The notes under the pieces were generated by a model. That model made no database searches and was not told the origin of the DNA. It saw only the letters and a program-made list of their open reading frames with translations. Positions 20,036 through 28,670 of a stretch of DNA of 64,000 nt are shown here, piece after piece. Source of the stretch: Oleispirillum sp963678075 (GTDB taxonomy: Bacteria > Pseudomonadota > Alphaproteobacteria > Rhodospirillales > Rhodospirillaceae); the NCBI GenBank assembly GCA_963678075.2, contig CAXXPK010000003.1, positions 310,001 to 374,000 of the forward strand, read 5' to 3'. How positions within the stretch are numbered: the first letter of the stretch is position 1; the number at the start of each line of letters is the position of its first letter. Position numbers and translations under genes: made by a program.

Positions 20036-20153
20036 ACGTCACCGGCGCCAGGGGGCATGTGCCGTCGCGTGGCGTCATGTGATCGGGAGTCGCACACCTA
20101 CGCCCCGACGGCAAGTGTTTTGCGTCACAGGTCGGATTTGCGTGGAAGGACAT

Positions 20154-22052
20154 TCACGGTAATACACCGACCGCGAGGTGGCGGGGGTCGGCCTTGGCGA
20201 TCTTCTTCAGGCCCGCGATCAGGGGGCTTAAATGGTCGTCGCCGCGTTGTTGGCTGTCGGTGCGGATGCGCATGATCGCCGCGCTGACGGTCAGCAGCGG
20301 GAAGGCCCGCTCTGTGCCGTAGCGGTCGCAGACGGTGATGAATCCCTTGTCCCGCGCGGTGTCGTCGTAATAGGCGGCGACCTCGTCACGAAAGGCCTTG
20401 ATGACGCGCAGGACCTCGGTCTCCAGGGCGTTGAAGTCGGTGACTCTCCTGTGGCCGGAAACGAAATCGTCGCCGCCGATATGGGCGATGAAGTCCTCGG
20501 CACGCCCGAAATGCCGTCGCAGAATGTCGGCGAAGGACTTGATTGCGCGGTCGCCCAGGCGAAATCCATAGTGGTCGTTGAACGGTTTGAAGTTGTCGAA
20601 GCCGTAATAGACCATGGCGTGGATGGCGGATGGGTCGCTTAGGCACTCCGACAGATATTCGTGGATGACGGTGTTTCCGGGCAGGCGGCTCAGCGGATTC
20701 TGGTCGCGGGCGATGGTCAGGTTCTTGTCGTTGATGGCCCGCAGCAGCGCGTTGGCGCTCAAGAAGCCGGTGTGCTTGAAGGCGCCGTCGATCAGGATTA
20801 CGCCCTCGGCGTCGTTCGCCCCGGAAAAGATTTCCAGGATTCGTTCGGCGGGCAGATTGATCGCGGCGACCGGGCAGGGGGTGATGAAATGTCCCAAGGA
20901 ACGCCCGTAGGCGCGGTTGCTCATCAGATCGCGACCGAACTGCGAATAGGTGTAGTCCTTCAAATCGCCTTCGCGGATGATGCCGCGCGGCTCGCCCGAG
21001 GCATCGACCTCCGGAAAGAAGGTGCGGTTCTTCTCGGCGCGGAAGCGTTCGAAAACCTCCAGCATGCGGGTGTCCACGGTCAGGGGGGAGATGGCTTCCA
21101 TGCGCTCGATCAGGATGTGTTCGTCGCTGCGCGTCTGACGGCGGTCGCGGCGGCTCATGTCGCGTACGTCGGGGTATTCGCGGGCCGCCTCGGCGATGTC
21201 GTCCAGCGGCGGGCAGACCACGAAGCCCTGAATCAGATCGCAGCCGACCTCTTTGCAGACGAAGTATTCGGCCTCGGTCTCGACGCTTTCGGCGACCACC
21301 ATGATGCCCATCAGGTGGGCGATGCTGACGATGTGGGAGAAAAAGATCTTGCGGCGGGAGTCCTCGGTGACGCCGGTCAGCAGGGCGCGGTCGATCTTGA
21401 TGAAGTCGGGGTCGGCGCCATAAAGGGTTTGCAGGCTGCCCAGTCCGGCGCCGAAATCGTCGATGGCGTAGCGCAGGGAGGAGGGGCGGCCCTGCCGCTC
21501 GTGCGACAGGTCGCCCAGGAAGCCGCTGAGGCGCGAGCGTTCGGAAACGTCGAGGATGACCGTCGATTCGTCCAATCCGCCGTCGTGGATCAGTTGACGG
21601 GTGCGGGCGAGGCTGTTGCCGCCCGGGGCCTCGAAAACCCGCGCGTCGATGTTCAGAAAGAGCTTGCGGTCGCGGCAGAAGGGCCATTGCGCGTAGGCCG
21701 CGATCGCCTTTTGCTTCAGGGCGTAGTCCGCCGCGTCAAGGACGCCATCGGCATGGGCGGCGTCCAGGAAAGCCAGGGTGCCGTCGAACCCGTGACGGTC
21801 GAGCCCGCGAACCAGCGCCTCGATCCCGTAGGTGTGGCCGGAGTGGATGTTGACCAGCGGTTGGAAGGCATGATCGATGCCGTCGATGATGGTCCGCCAA
21901 TCGTCGGGAAGGGCGGGCGGCGCCATCGGGTCGGCATTCGTGGCGGCGGGTGGCGTTGACATCGCCATCGACCAGGCGCCTTCGGGTGACTGTGCGGCGT
22001 GGTCTTCTGCGGGCGGATGGGATATCGGCTTGCGACCGAACAAGGCCACCAT
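20154..22052 (-). CDS. EAL-CBS-GGDEF domain cyclic-di-GMP protein
   Basis: 632 residues from the ATG at 22052 (MVALFGRKPIS); upstream codons to 22142 look non-coding. The N-terminal EAL domain has GIEALVRG, NIDARVF, DVSERSRL, IDDFGAGLGSL, IKIDRALL and AESVETEAE, so the metal and catalytic residues of an active c-di-GMP phosphodiesterase seem present. A CBS-pair-like region covers about residues 310-430 (MEAISPLTVDTRML ... MSNRAYGRSL). The C-terminal GGDEF domain has IGGDDFVSG, a conservative variant. The last part is regular length. It probably lowers c-di-GMP, with the CBS and GGDEF parts sensing nucleotides; that division is inferred. Confidence 0.85.
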   Translation of the reverse strand: MVALFGRKPISHPPAEDHAAQSPEGAWSMAMSTPPAATNADPMAPPALPDDWRTIIDGIDHAFQPLVNIHSGHTYGIEALVRGLDRHGFDGTLAFLDAAHADGVLDAADYALKQKAIAAYAQWPFCRDRKLFLNIDARVFEAPGGNSLARTRQLIHDGGLDESTVILDVSERSRLSGFLGDLSHERQGRPSSLRYAIDDFGAGLGSLQTLYGADPDFIKIDRALLTGVTEDSRRKIFFSHIVSIAHLMGIMVVAESVETEAEYFVCKEVGCDLIQGFVVCPPLDDIAEAAREYPDVRDMSRRDRRQTRSDEHILIERMEAISPLTVDTRMLEVFERFRAEKNRTFFPEVDASGEPRGIIREGDLKDYTYSQFGRDLMSNRAYGRSLGHFITPCPVAAINLPAERILEIFSGANDAEGVILIDGAFKHTGFLSANALLRAINDKNLTIARDQNPLSRLPGNTVIHEYLSECLSDPSAIHAMVYYGFDNFKPFNDHYGFRLGDRAIKSFADILRRHFGRAEDFIAHIGGDDFVSGHRRVTDFNALETEVLRVIKAFRDEVAAYYDDTARDKGFITVCDRYGTERAFPLLTVSAAIMRIRTDSQQRGDDHLSPLIAGLKKIAKADPRHLAVGVLP

Positions 22053-22399
22053 GACAATCCCCCTGATCAACAAAAGCACGCGCGGCCATCTGTCCGGGCA
22101 CCTTGCCGGATGATTGATGACGGCGAAGAGGACGGTCGTCAATCAAGCAGACGGGATTAAACAAAACATTCACGGGGGTGATGCGTGGTTGTATTCCAGG
22201 AAGACGTGTTCTGGATGACAACTTTGTTCCTGTTGCCTGTTTTTAATATTTCCTTGATGTGGCGAGACCTGTTTGTATAGACGCCTTTTCCCCGTCTGTT
22301 GCGTCTTGCGCCCATCGAAATAGGTGTCGCGTCCGGTTTTTCCGGGACTCGGGGGGCGGTATACGCTTTTTCTTGATTCCCCAGGCTGCGGGCGACTAG
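22053..22399. other. Non-coding region upstream of the EAL gene, ending at IS copy 3
   Basis: No credible gene. It contains an imperfect inverted repeat TGATTGATGAC ... GTCGTCAATCA at 22111-22145, about 60 bp before the EAL start, which could be a regulatory site or weak terminator, and an AT-richer stretch from 22145 to 22260. CTAG at 22396-22399 is the target sequence next to the IS. Confidence 0.4.
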
Positions 22400-22744
22400 G
22401 CTCAGGACTCATTAAGGTTCGATCCAGAAGAGGAGGAGTACCGCGATGATGACGGCGGCAAAGAAGATATCCGCGCATCGGTCATATCGGGTGTGGATAC
22501 GCCGCCAATCCTTGAGGCGAGCGAAGAGGTTCTCGATCCTATGACGCTGGCGATAGAGGATTTTGTCGTAAGCGTACTGGGTTTTGCGATGACGCATTGG
22601 CGGGATGCATGTAGCGATCCCTCGCTGTGTCAAAGCCTCTCGAAGGGGATCACCGTCATAGCCCTTGTCGGCGATCAGGACGTTGGCCTTGGGAAATAGG
22701 TCGAGCAACAGCATCGCGCCTTTGTGATCGCTCATTTGCCCCTC
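22400..22744 (-). mobile_element. IS5-family element, copy 3, truncated
   Basis: Matches copy 1 from its left end (GCTCAGGACTCATTAAGG) for 345 bp and then stops abruptly at 22744, inside orfB just before the codons for MSDYKGAM would extend upstream. The orfB piece from 22735 to 22412 is intact. The outer CTAG is kept on the left; the right end, orfA and the second inverted repeat are gone. The next base belongs to a panD fragment, so a deletion removed half the IS together with the 5' part of panD. Confidence 0.92.
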
Positions 22745-22855
22745 TGCCGCGTCGATGTGGTCAACGTCGCCAATGGCAACCGGTTGCAGACCTACGTCAT
22801 CGAAGGGCGCGAGGGTTCCGGCGATTGCTGCCTCAACGGCGCGGCGGCGTTCCGT
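22745..22855 (+). pseudogene. panD: Aspartate 1-decarboxylase fragment
   Basis: The frame starting at the IS break reads VDVVNVANGNRLQTYVIEGR and then EGSGDCCLNGAAA. This matches the middle of PanD (E. coli: [20 protein letters not shown], then RGSRIISVNGAAA). The N-terminal part with the self-cleaving Gly-Ser site was removed by the IS-linked deletion, and the C-terminal part is missing because the reading fuses, at the GGCGCGGCGGCG stretch, to the next phosphoesterase. PanD makes beta-alanine for coenzyme A; a functional copy would have to be elsewhere. Confidence 0.75.
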
Positions 22856-24030
22856 TTTGCGCGGCCTGGGCGTGGCGCTGAGTGGCCTTGCCCTGCGACC
22901 GTTCAGCGCGGCGGCGCGCGGGCTCGACCCCGAACTGGTCGAGATTCCGGTCAACCCCGAGGGTCGGTTGGACTCCGCCTTCGGTCTGATCGGGACCACG
23001 CCGGGAACGGCGGCGCGCGCGATTTCCGGCCCGCTGGCGAAGCGTCTGGCGGCGATGACGCCGTCTCCTGGCGCGACCTTGCGGATTTTCCACCACAACG
23101 ACATGCACAACCATTTGGTGGTTCGCGATTCGCAGAAGGGGGAGACCCATCCCCTGTCGCAGATCGTCAAGCGGGTCCGTCGCGCCCGCGCCAAGGCCGC
23201 CGCCGACGAGGTCGTGCTGCTGCTGACCGCCGGCGATGACCGCACCGGAACCGAATTCGATAAGCTGCTGGGCGACGTGACCGGCGCCGGTTTCGCGGTC
23301 GATCCGTCGTATGTCGCCTATTCGGCGGCGGCGGGGGGGGGGAGCCATCGGCAACCACGAATTCGACCACGGCGCGCGGACCCTGCGGGCGGGAATGCGC
23401 GGCGCGGCGCGTTTTCCATTGCTGGCCGCCAATCTTTCCGGTAGCTGCGAGATCGAGGTCGGGCGCGATTACTTTCCGGCGGCGATCGGCGTCGCGGGCG
23501 GACTGCGGAGCGGCTTCCTGGGGCTAAACACCTCGATGATGAAGCATTATCGCAAGGCGGCGGACCCCGGCCTGTCCGTCGCCATGCCGGTGGCGACCCT
23601 GACCGAGGTCCTGCCCGCCCTGGCCGCTCTTTGCGATGTCGTGGTGGTTCTGTCTTACTGCGGCTATGGCGAGGATTATGGCCCGCCCCGTGCCTCTGAC
23701 GGGTGGCGGTTCTATATCCGCAAAGGCGACATTCCATTGGCGCGGGCGGCGGCGCGGCTGGCCGACAAGCCGGTGGTGATCGTCGACGGGCACACTCACA
23801 CCGTCCTCAACAAGACGGGGTTGGAGCCTGAGAACCTGATCGACGGCGTGCTGACCCTGCGTCCCGAACGGAAGACCAAGTTTACCGCTCGTCTGCACGC
23901 CAGCAAGATCCGCGACGATACCCTGGACAAGGGGGACCCCGACTATGCCAAGGCGGAACACGACGGCGACTTCGATCGCGACTTCGAGACGCGGGTGATC
24001 GATCCCCTGCAAGCGCGGATTCCTGGATGA
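22845..24030 (+). pseudogene. 5'-nucleotidase/2',3'-cyclic phosphodiesterase-type metallophosphatase, frameshifted
   Basis: From about 22845 one frame reads RRRSVLRGLGVALSGLALRP, a likely Tat- or Sec-type signal peptide whose start codon is lost, then IFHHNDMHNHLV (metal site) and LLLTAGDDRTGTEFD. In a run of ten G (23333-23342) the frame shifts, and AIGNHEFDHGARTL, VVVLSYCGYGEDYG and VDGHTHTVLNKTG follow. All expected metal ligands are present across the two frames, so one base in the G run decides whether the gene works. The C-terminal nucleotidase domain of full-length members is not seen. Probably periplasmic. Confidence 0.8.
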
Positions 24031-24831
24031 GGCGCGGCCTTCTTCTTTCCGCGACGGTTTCGCTTCTCGCGGCAACGGCCTCCCTGGCCGATGGGTTCGA
24101 TGGCCTATCCGTCCCCGCCGCCTGCGTGCCGGGGAAGACCTGCTGGATCATCAATCTTCCGGATGTCGGCGGTCGGGCGTCTGGCCGCGATTTTCGTTTC
24201 GGTCCAAGGACCTATGCCGGTCATGACGGGACCGATTTCGCCCCCGCCGATCGCCACGCGATGGAGGCGGGGGTGGATGTCCTGGCCGCCGCCCCCGGCG
24301 TGGTGGTCTCGGTTCGCGACGGTCAACCCGATGGCACCTACCTGGCGCGTGGGGCGGGCGCTGTGGCGGGGCGGGCGGGTCATCGATCCCTTCACCGGCC
24401 AGCCGCTTGGCGGCGGCTGCGGTGGTGGCGACGTGGCGCCGTTGTGGCGGGCCGATGCGGCGCCGCCCTATCGGGAAAGCGTGATCTATGCGGCGGGGTT
24501 GGCGGATCGCATCCCGACTGCAGCTGAGATCAAGGCCGATGTGGCCCTGCCGCAGGCGCGGCCCCGGATCGGGGGCGATCTGGTGGGATGGGCGGCGGCG
24601 TTCGGCTTTGCGCCGGGGATGCGCTTTGCCGTCACTTTCACCGGCCCCGACGGCAAGGTCCTGGCCCGGCGCGAGGATGCCGCCGAACATCCGCAGGCGT
24701 GGCGCTTCGTCGCGGTGGGCCGCCGCGTGCCGAAGGGCGGCTGGCCGCCCGGGGTCTACCGCACCACCGCCACGATGACCCGCGACGGCCGGGAATTGTC
24801 GCGAAAAGTCGTCGAGACGACGGTGGAGTAA
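24027..24831 (+). pseudogene. M23 (LytM-like) peptidase, catalytic core deleted
   Basis: Starts MRRGLLLSATVSLLAATASL with a signal peptide, overlapping the phosphoesterase stop by 4 bp. The frame holds YAGHDGTDFAPAD, the HxxxD zinc-binding part, and LAAAPGVVVSVRDGQPDGTY. Family members next have the CGNGVVVDH and HxH segments; here these are missing and the reading passes, in another frame, to GRVIDPFTGQPLGGGCGGG and a normal C-terminal domain ending KVVETTVE. Loss of the second zinc and catalytic His residues plus the frameshift makes it inactive. Intact relatives cut peptidoglycan or act as scaffolds in the periplasm. Confidence 0.8.
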
Positions 24832-24869
24832 AAATCGGGGAGGGGGCTTTGCGCCCCCTGGACCCGGTC

Positions 24870-25127
24870 TCAGCGTAGCTCCAGCAGGGCTGCGACCGCC
24901 GCCGCCGCGCCGTCGGCGATCTGGCCGATGGTGGCGTTCAGCATATAGCAGGGGGTGGTCACCACCTTGTTGGCGGTATCGACGCAGACCTCGCCATGGC
25001 CGCGATTCCGGTGCCGCCCGCCCATCGCGGTGATCGTCAACAGGGTCAATACCGCCTCGTGGATTTCCGATCCGTCATAGACGCCGCAGCCGGACAGGAC
25101 GACGGCGAACTTCGGTTTTGCGGACAT
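24870..25127 (-). pseudogene. elbB: ElbB-type glyoxalase, large in-frame deletion
   Basis: Only 85 residues against about 217 in ElbB. The N-terminus FAVVLSGCGVYDGSEIHEAV and the C-terminus GHGEVCVDTANKVVTTPCYM ... IADGAAAAVAALLEL are well conserved, but they are joined at TITAMGGRHRNRG. The middle ~130 residues, including the nucleophile-elbow Cys of this DJ-1/PfpI-like family, are gone. The frame is kept, so a short stable peptide could still be made, but glyoxalase activity is not expected. Confidence 0.85.
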
Positions 25128-25206
25128 GGGTTCTCCTCCGGTAGGATGCGTTAACGTCGCCATGATGGAATGGCGGGGCGGCAAAAGGCAAGGGACAGGA
25201 CCGCGA

Positions 25207-26700
25207 ATGCGTGCGTATGACCGACTGAAGGACCGTTTTCACCGCCGTTCGGCGATCGATGGCGCGTTGGCGCTGTTGCACTGGGATCGGGCCGCGATGA
25301 TGCCGGTGGGCGGGGCGGAGGCTCGCGCCGAGCAGGTGGCGACGCTGGAAACCCTGTCGCACGGTCTGATCGCCGATGCCGATGTCGCCGACTGGCTGGG
25401 CGAAGCCGAGGTCGAGGACATCTCCGATGCCGATCGCGCCAACCTGCGCGAAATGCGGCGGATCTGGGTGCATGCGGCGGCGATTCCGGGCGATCTGGTG
25501 GCGGCCCTGGCGCGGGCCGGGGCGGCGTGCGAAATGGCATGGCGCGGGGCGCGGGCGGATTCCGATTTCGCGCAGGTGCGTTCGCGGATGGACGCGTTGC
25601 TGACCCTGGTCCGCGAGGAAGCGGCGGCGAAGGCGGTGGCATTGAAGGTTTCGCCTTATGACGCGCTGCTGGATTCCTATGAACCGGGAGGAAAATCGGC
25701 GGAGATCGACGCGGCGTTCATCGATCTGGCGGATTTCCTGCCGGAGTTCCTGGACGCGGTGCTGGACCGTCAGGCGTCGCGTCCCGCGCCGTTGCCTTTG
25801 CCCGGTCCCTTCCCGGCGGCGACGCAGAAGATTCTGGTGCGTCGGGTGATGGCGGCGATGGGATTCGATTTCGATCACGGCCGCCTGGACGAAAGCGCCC
25901 ATCCCTTCTGCGGAGGCATTCCCGACGACCTGCGCCTGACCACCCGCTATGCAGAGGACGACGTCTTTTCCGGCCTGTTTGGGGTGATCCACGAAACCGG
26001 CCATGCCCTTTACGAAAGCGGTTTGCCGCATGCCTGGCGCGGCCAGCCGGTGGGGGAAGCGCGGGGGATGAGCCTGCATGAAAGCCAGTCCCTGACCATG
26101 GAGATGCAGGCGGCGCGCGGCGATGCCTGTCTTTCCTGGTTGGCGGGGAAATTGGCGCGGGCGTTCGGCGGTTCCGGCCCGGCGTGGAGCGTCGGCAACG
26201 TGGCGGCGCTGGCGCGGCGGGTGGAACGGGGTTTCATCCGGGTCGATGCGGACGAGGTCACCTATCCCGCCCACGTGATTTTGCGCTATCGCCTGGAACG
26301 CGCGATGATCGACGGAGATTTGGCGGTCGCCGATCTGCCGGGGGCGTGGAACCAGGGGTTCCGCGACCTGCTGGGGGCGACCCCGCCCGACGACGCGCGC
26401 GGTTGTTTGCAGGATATTCACTGGTACGACGGGGCGTGGGGGTATTTCCCCACCTATACTCTGGGGGCGATGACCGCGGCGCAACTTTTCGCCGCCGCCA
26501 AGGCCACCACGCCGGGGGTGGAAGACTCCCTGTCCGCAGGCGATTTCAAGCCGCTTCTGGGGTGGCTGCGGACCCATCTGCACGCCCATGGCTCGTTGCT
26601 GGAAACCTCGGACCTACTGGTCCGCGCCACCGGACACACCCTGTCCGCCGCGCCGTTCAAGGCGCATCTGCGGGCTCGTTACCTGGGGGCGGAGGCATGA
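25207..26700 (+). CDS. M32 family metallocarboxypeptidase
   Basis: 497 residues from ATG 25207; an earlier start at 25126 would add poorly conserved residues. The M32 zinc motif HETGHALYE (HEXXH) is near residue 263 and the third ligand region HESQSLTMEMQ near 292; DEVTYPAHVILRYRLER and IHWYDGAWGYFPTYTLGA are further family blocks. These cytosolic enzymes release C-terminal amino acids from peptides. Intact and of normal length (~500). It overlaps the following ORF by 4 bp. Confidence 0.93.
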   Translation: MRAYDRLKDRFHRRSAIDGALALLHWDRAAMMPVGGAEARAEQVATLETLSHGLIADADVADWLGEAEVEDISDADRANLREMRRIWVHAAAIPGDLVAALARAGAACEMAWRGARADSDFAQVRSRMDALLTLVREEAAAKAVALKVSPYDALLDSYEPGGKSAEIDAAFIDLADFLPEFLDAVLDRQASRPAPLPLPGPFPAATQKILVRRVMAAMGFDFDHGRLDESAHPFCGGIPDDLRLTTRYAEDDVFSGLFGVIHETGHALYESGLPHAWRGQPVGEARGMSLHESQSLTMEMQAARGDACLSWLAGKLARAFGGSGPAWSVGNVAALARRVERGFIRVDADEVTYPAHVILRYRLERAMIDGDLAVADLPGAWNQGFRDLLGATPPDDARGCLQDIHWYDGAWGYFPTYTLGAMTAAQLFAAAKATTPGVEDSLSAGDFKPLLGWLRTHLHAHGSLLETSDLLVRATGHTLSAAPFKAHLRARYLGAEA

Positions 26701-27168
26701 GCGCGCCGACGCCCGAGGATCGCGCCAACATCACGGTGCGGGTGCTGGAACAGGCGATTCGCGAGGGCCGCAACGAAACCAGCCTGCGCGGCAAGTCGGG
26801 GCGCCCCGGGCTGTCGTTCCGTGCGTGGCAAGACATCGCGCGGGTCGAAATCGCCAACGCCATTCGCGATGACGATCGCCGCCTGTTTGGTGACGGTGGG
26901 GTTCTGGGGGGCGGCGGTGTCCTGGGGGCGGGTGGATCGCAGCGTCGCAGCGCTGGCGTGCATGGCCGCCGGATTTTGGCTGTTGTTGACCGCAGCGGAA
27001 ATCCCGATTCGCTTGGCTTGGCGGAAGAATCGCAGCCGTCGCCGTGTCCGCCGGTTCGAAAACATCCGCAGTCTCGACCGTCAGATCCGCCGCATGGAAA
27101 AGTTTCTTGAGGATCGGCGGGACACCCTGGAGGACGAAATTGATGCCGAGACCAAGCTTAAGTCTTAA
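26697..27168 (+). pseudogene. Hypothetical membrane protein, probably frameshifted
   Basis: The frame from 26697 (MSAPTPEDRANITVRVLEQA) is coupled to the M32 gene by ATGA. Its first ~60 residues look protein-like, but after about 26870 the coding character passes to the next frame: ACLVTVGFWGAAVSWGRVD and ALACMAAGFWLLLTAAEIPI are two membrane segments, followed by a basic, charged helix with LDRQIRRMEKFLEDRRDTLE, a likely coiled coil, ending at 27168. A single gene with a shift near 26865 explains this best; two overlapping small genes are possible. Function unknown. Confidence 0.5.
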
Positions 27169-27263
27169 GCGAGCGGCTTGTGATCCGGCGCGGCCCCGGT
27201 TATAGGATACGGCTGCGGTCGCGTGGGCGACCCATGGATTCATGAACCCAACGGGGGATAGGC

Positions 27264-28670
27264 TTGCGCTACATCAGTACGCGGGGCGAGGCTCCGGCGC
27301 TTTCCTTCGATGACGTTTTGTTAGCCGGGTTGGCGCCCGACGGCGGTCTTTATGTTCCCGATGCGGTGCCGGTGATCGATGCCGCCACCTGGGGTCTTTG
27401 GCGGACCCTGCCGTATCCCAAGTTGGCGGCGGCGGTGATGAAGCCGTTCGTGGCGGGGGCGATCCCGGACGCCGATCTTGCCGCGATCACGGCCGAGGCC
27501 TATCGCGGCTTCGACCATGTGGCGGTGGCGCCGTTGAAGCAATTCGACCCCGACCTGTGGGTGATGGAGCTGTTTCACGGCCCGACCCTGGCCTTCAAGG
27601 ACATGGCGATGCAGGTGCTGGGCCGCCTGTTCGACCATGTGCTGGCGAAACGGTCGCGGCGCGTCACCATCGTTGGCGCCACCTCGGGCGATACCGGGTC
27701 GGCGGCGATCGAGGCCTGCCGCGATCGCGAGGCGGTCGATATCTTCATCCTCCACCCGCAAGGCCGGGTGTCCGAGGTGCAGCGTCGCCAGATGACCACG
27801 GTGAATTCGTCCAACGTCTTCAACATCGCGGTCAAGGGGACCTTCGACGACTGTCAGGATCTGTTGAAGGCGATGTTCGCCGATGTCGCCTTCCGCGATC
27901 GGGTGGCGTTAAGCGCCGTCAACTCGATCAACTGGGCGCGGGTGATGGCGCAGGTGGTCTATTACGTGTGGGCGGCGCTGCGCCTGGGCGCCCCGGACCG
28001 ACCGGTGGCGTTTTCGGTTCCCACCGGCAATTTCGGCAACGTCTTCGCGGGCTACGTGGCGAAGGCGATGGGGCTGCCGATCGAACAGTTGATCGTCGGT
28101 TCCAACCGCAACGACATTCTGACCCGTTTCTTCGCCTCCGGCGCCATGGAAATGGTCGGGGTGACGCCGACCATCAGCCCCTCGATGGATATCCAGATTT
28201 CCTCGAATTTCGAACGGTTGTTGTTCGATATGCTGGGCCGCGACGGCCACGCGGTGGCCCTGACCATGAATCGTTTCCGCCAGTCCGGGCGTTTCGAGGT
28301 GGCGTCCGTGGTTCTGGCGCGCTCCCGCGCCACCTTTTCGGCCTTTAGCCTGGACGATGAGGCGACTCGCGCGGCGATCCGCGCCGAGTACCGCGCTACC
28401 GGCGAAATCCTGGATCCGCACTCGGCGATCGGCGTCGCCGCCGCCCGCGCCCGCGCCAAGACGCCGGGTCTGCCGGTGGTGGCCTTGGCCACCGCGCATC
28501 CGGCGAAGTTCGGCCAGGCGGTGCAGGACGCCACCGGCGTCGCGCCGAAGCTGCCGCCGCGCCTGGCCGACCTGTTGGACCGGCCGGAGCGTCTGACGGT
28601 TCTGCCCAACGACCTGAAGGCGGTTCAGGACTATGTGCTGGCGCGGTCCCGCGCTGCCGGTGCGCGTTGA
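27264..28670 (+). CDS. thrC: Threonine synthase
   Basis: 468 residues, PLP enzyme that turns O-phosphohomoserine into threonine. The TTG at 27264, 5-6 bp after GGGGGAT, begins MRYISTRGEAPALSFDDVLL, matching the family start, so a TTG start codon is used. The PLP lysine is in TLAFKDMAMQVLG near residue 113; GATSGDTGSAA near 150 and FSVPTGNFGNVFAGY near 253 bind phosphate and cofactor. The gene is intact although thrB in this window has lost its N-lobe. The M16 peptidase overlaps its stop. Confidence 0.95.
   Translation: MRYISTRGEAPALSFDDVLLAGLAPDGGLYVPDAVPVIDAATWGLWRTLPYPKLAAAVMKPFVAGAIPDADLAAITAEAYRGFDHVAVAPLKQFDPDLWVMELFHGPTLAFKDMAMQVLGRLFDHVLAKRSRRVTIVGATSGDTGSAAIEACRDREAVDIFILHPQGRVSEVQRRQMTTVNSSNVFNIAVKGTFDDCQDLLKAMFADVAFRDRVALSAVNSINWARVMAQVVYYVWAALRLGAPDRPVAFSVPTGNFGNVFAGYVAKAMGLPIEQLIVGSNRNDILTRFFASGAMEMVGVTPTISPSMDIQISSNFERLLFDMLGRDGHAVALTMNRFRQSGRFEVASVVLARSRATFSAFSLDDEATRAAIRAEYRATGEILDPHSAIGVAAARARAKTPGLPVVALATAHPAKFGQAVQDATGVAPKLPPRLADLLDRPERLTVLPNDLKAVQDYVLARSRAAGAR

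Noticed and set aside
22412..23245. A single 277-residue minus-strand protein joining IS and downstream sequence
   Set aside because: Only the part within 22412-22735 is transposase OrfB; the rest is antisense to the phosphoesterase.
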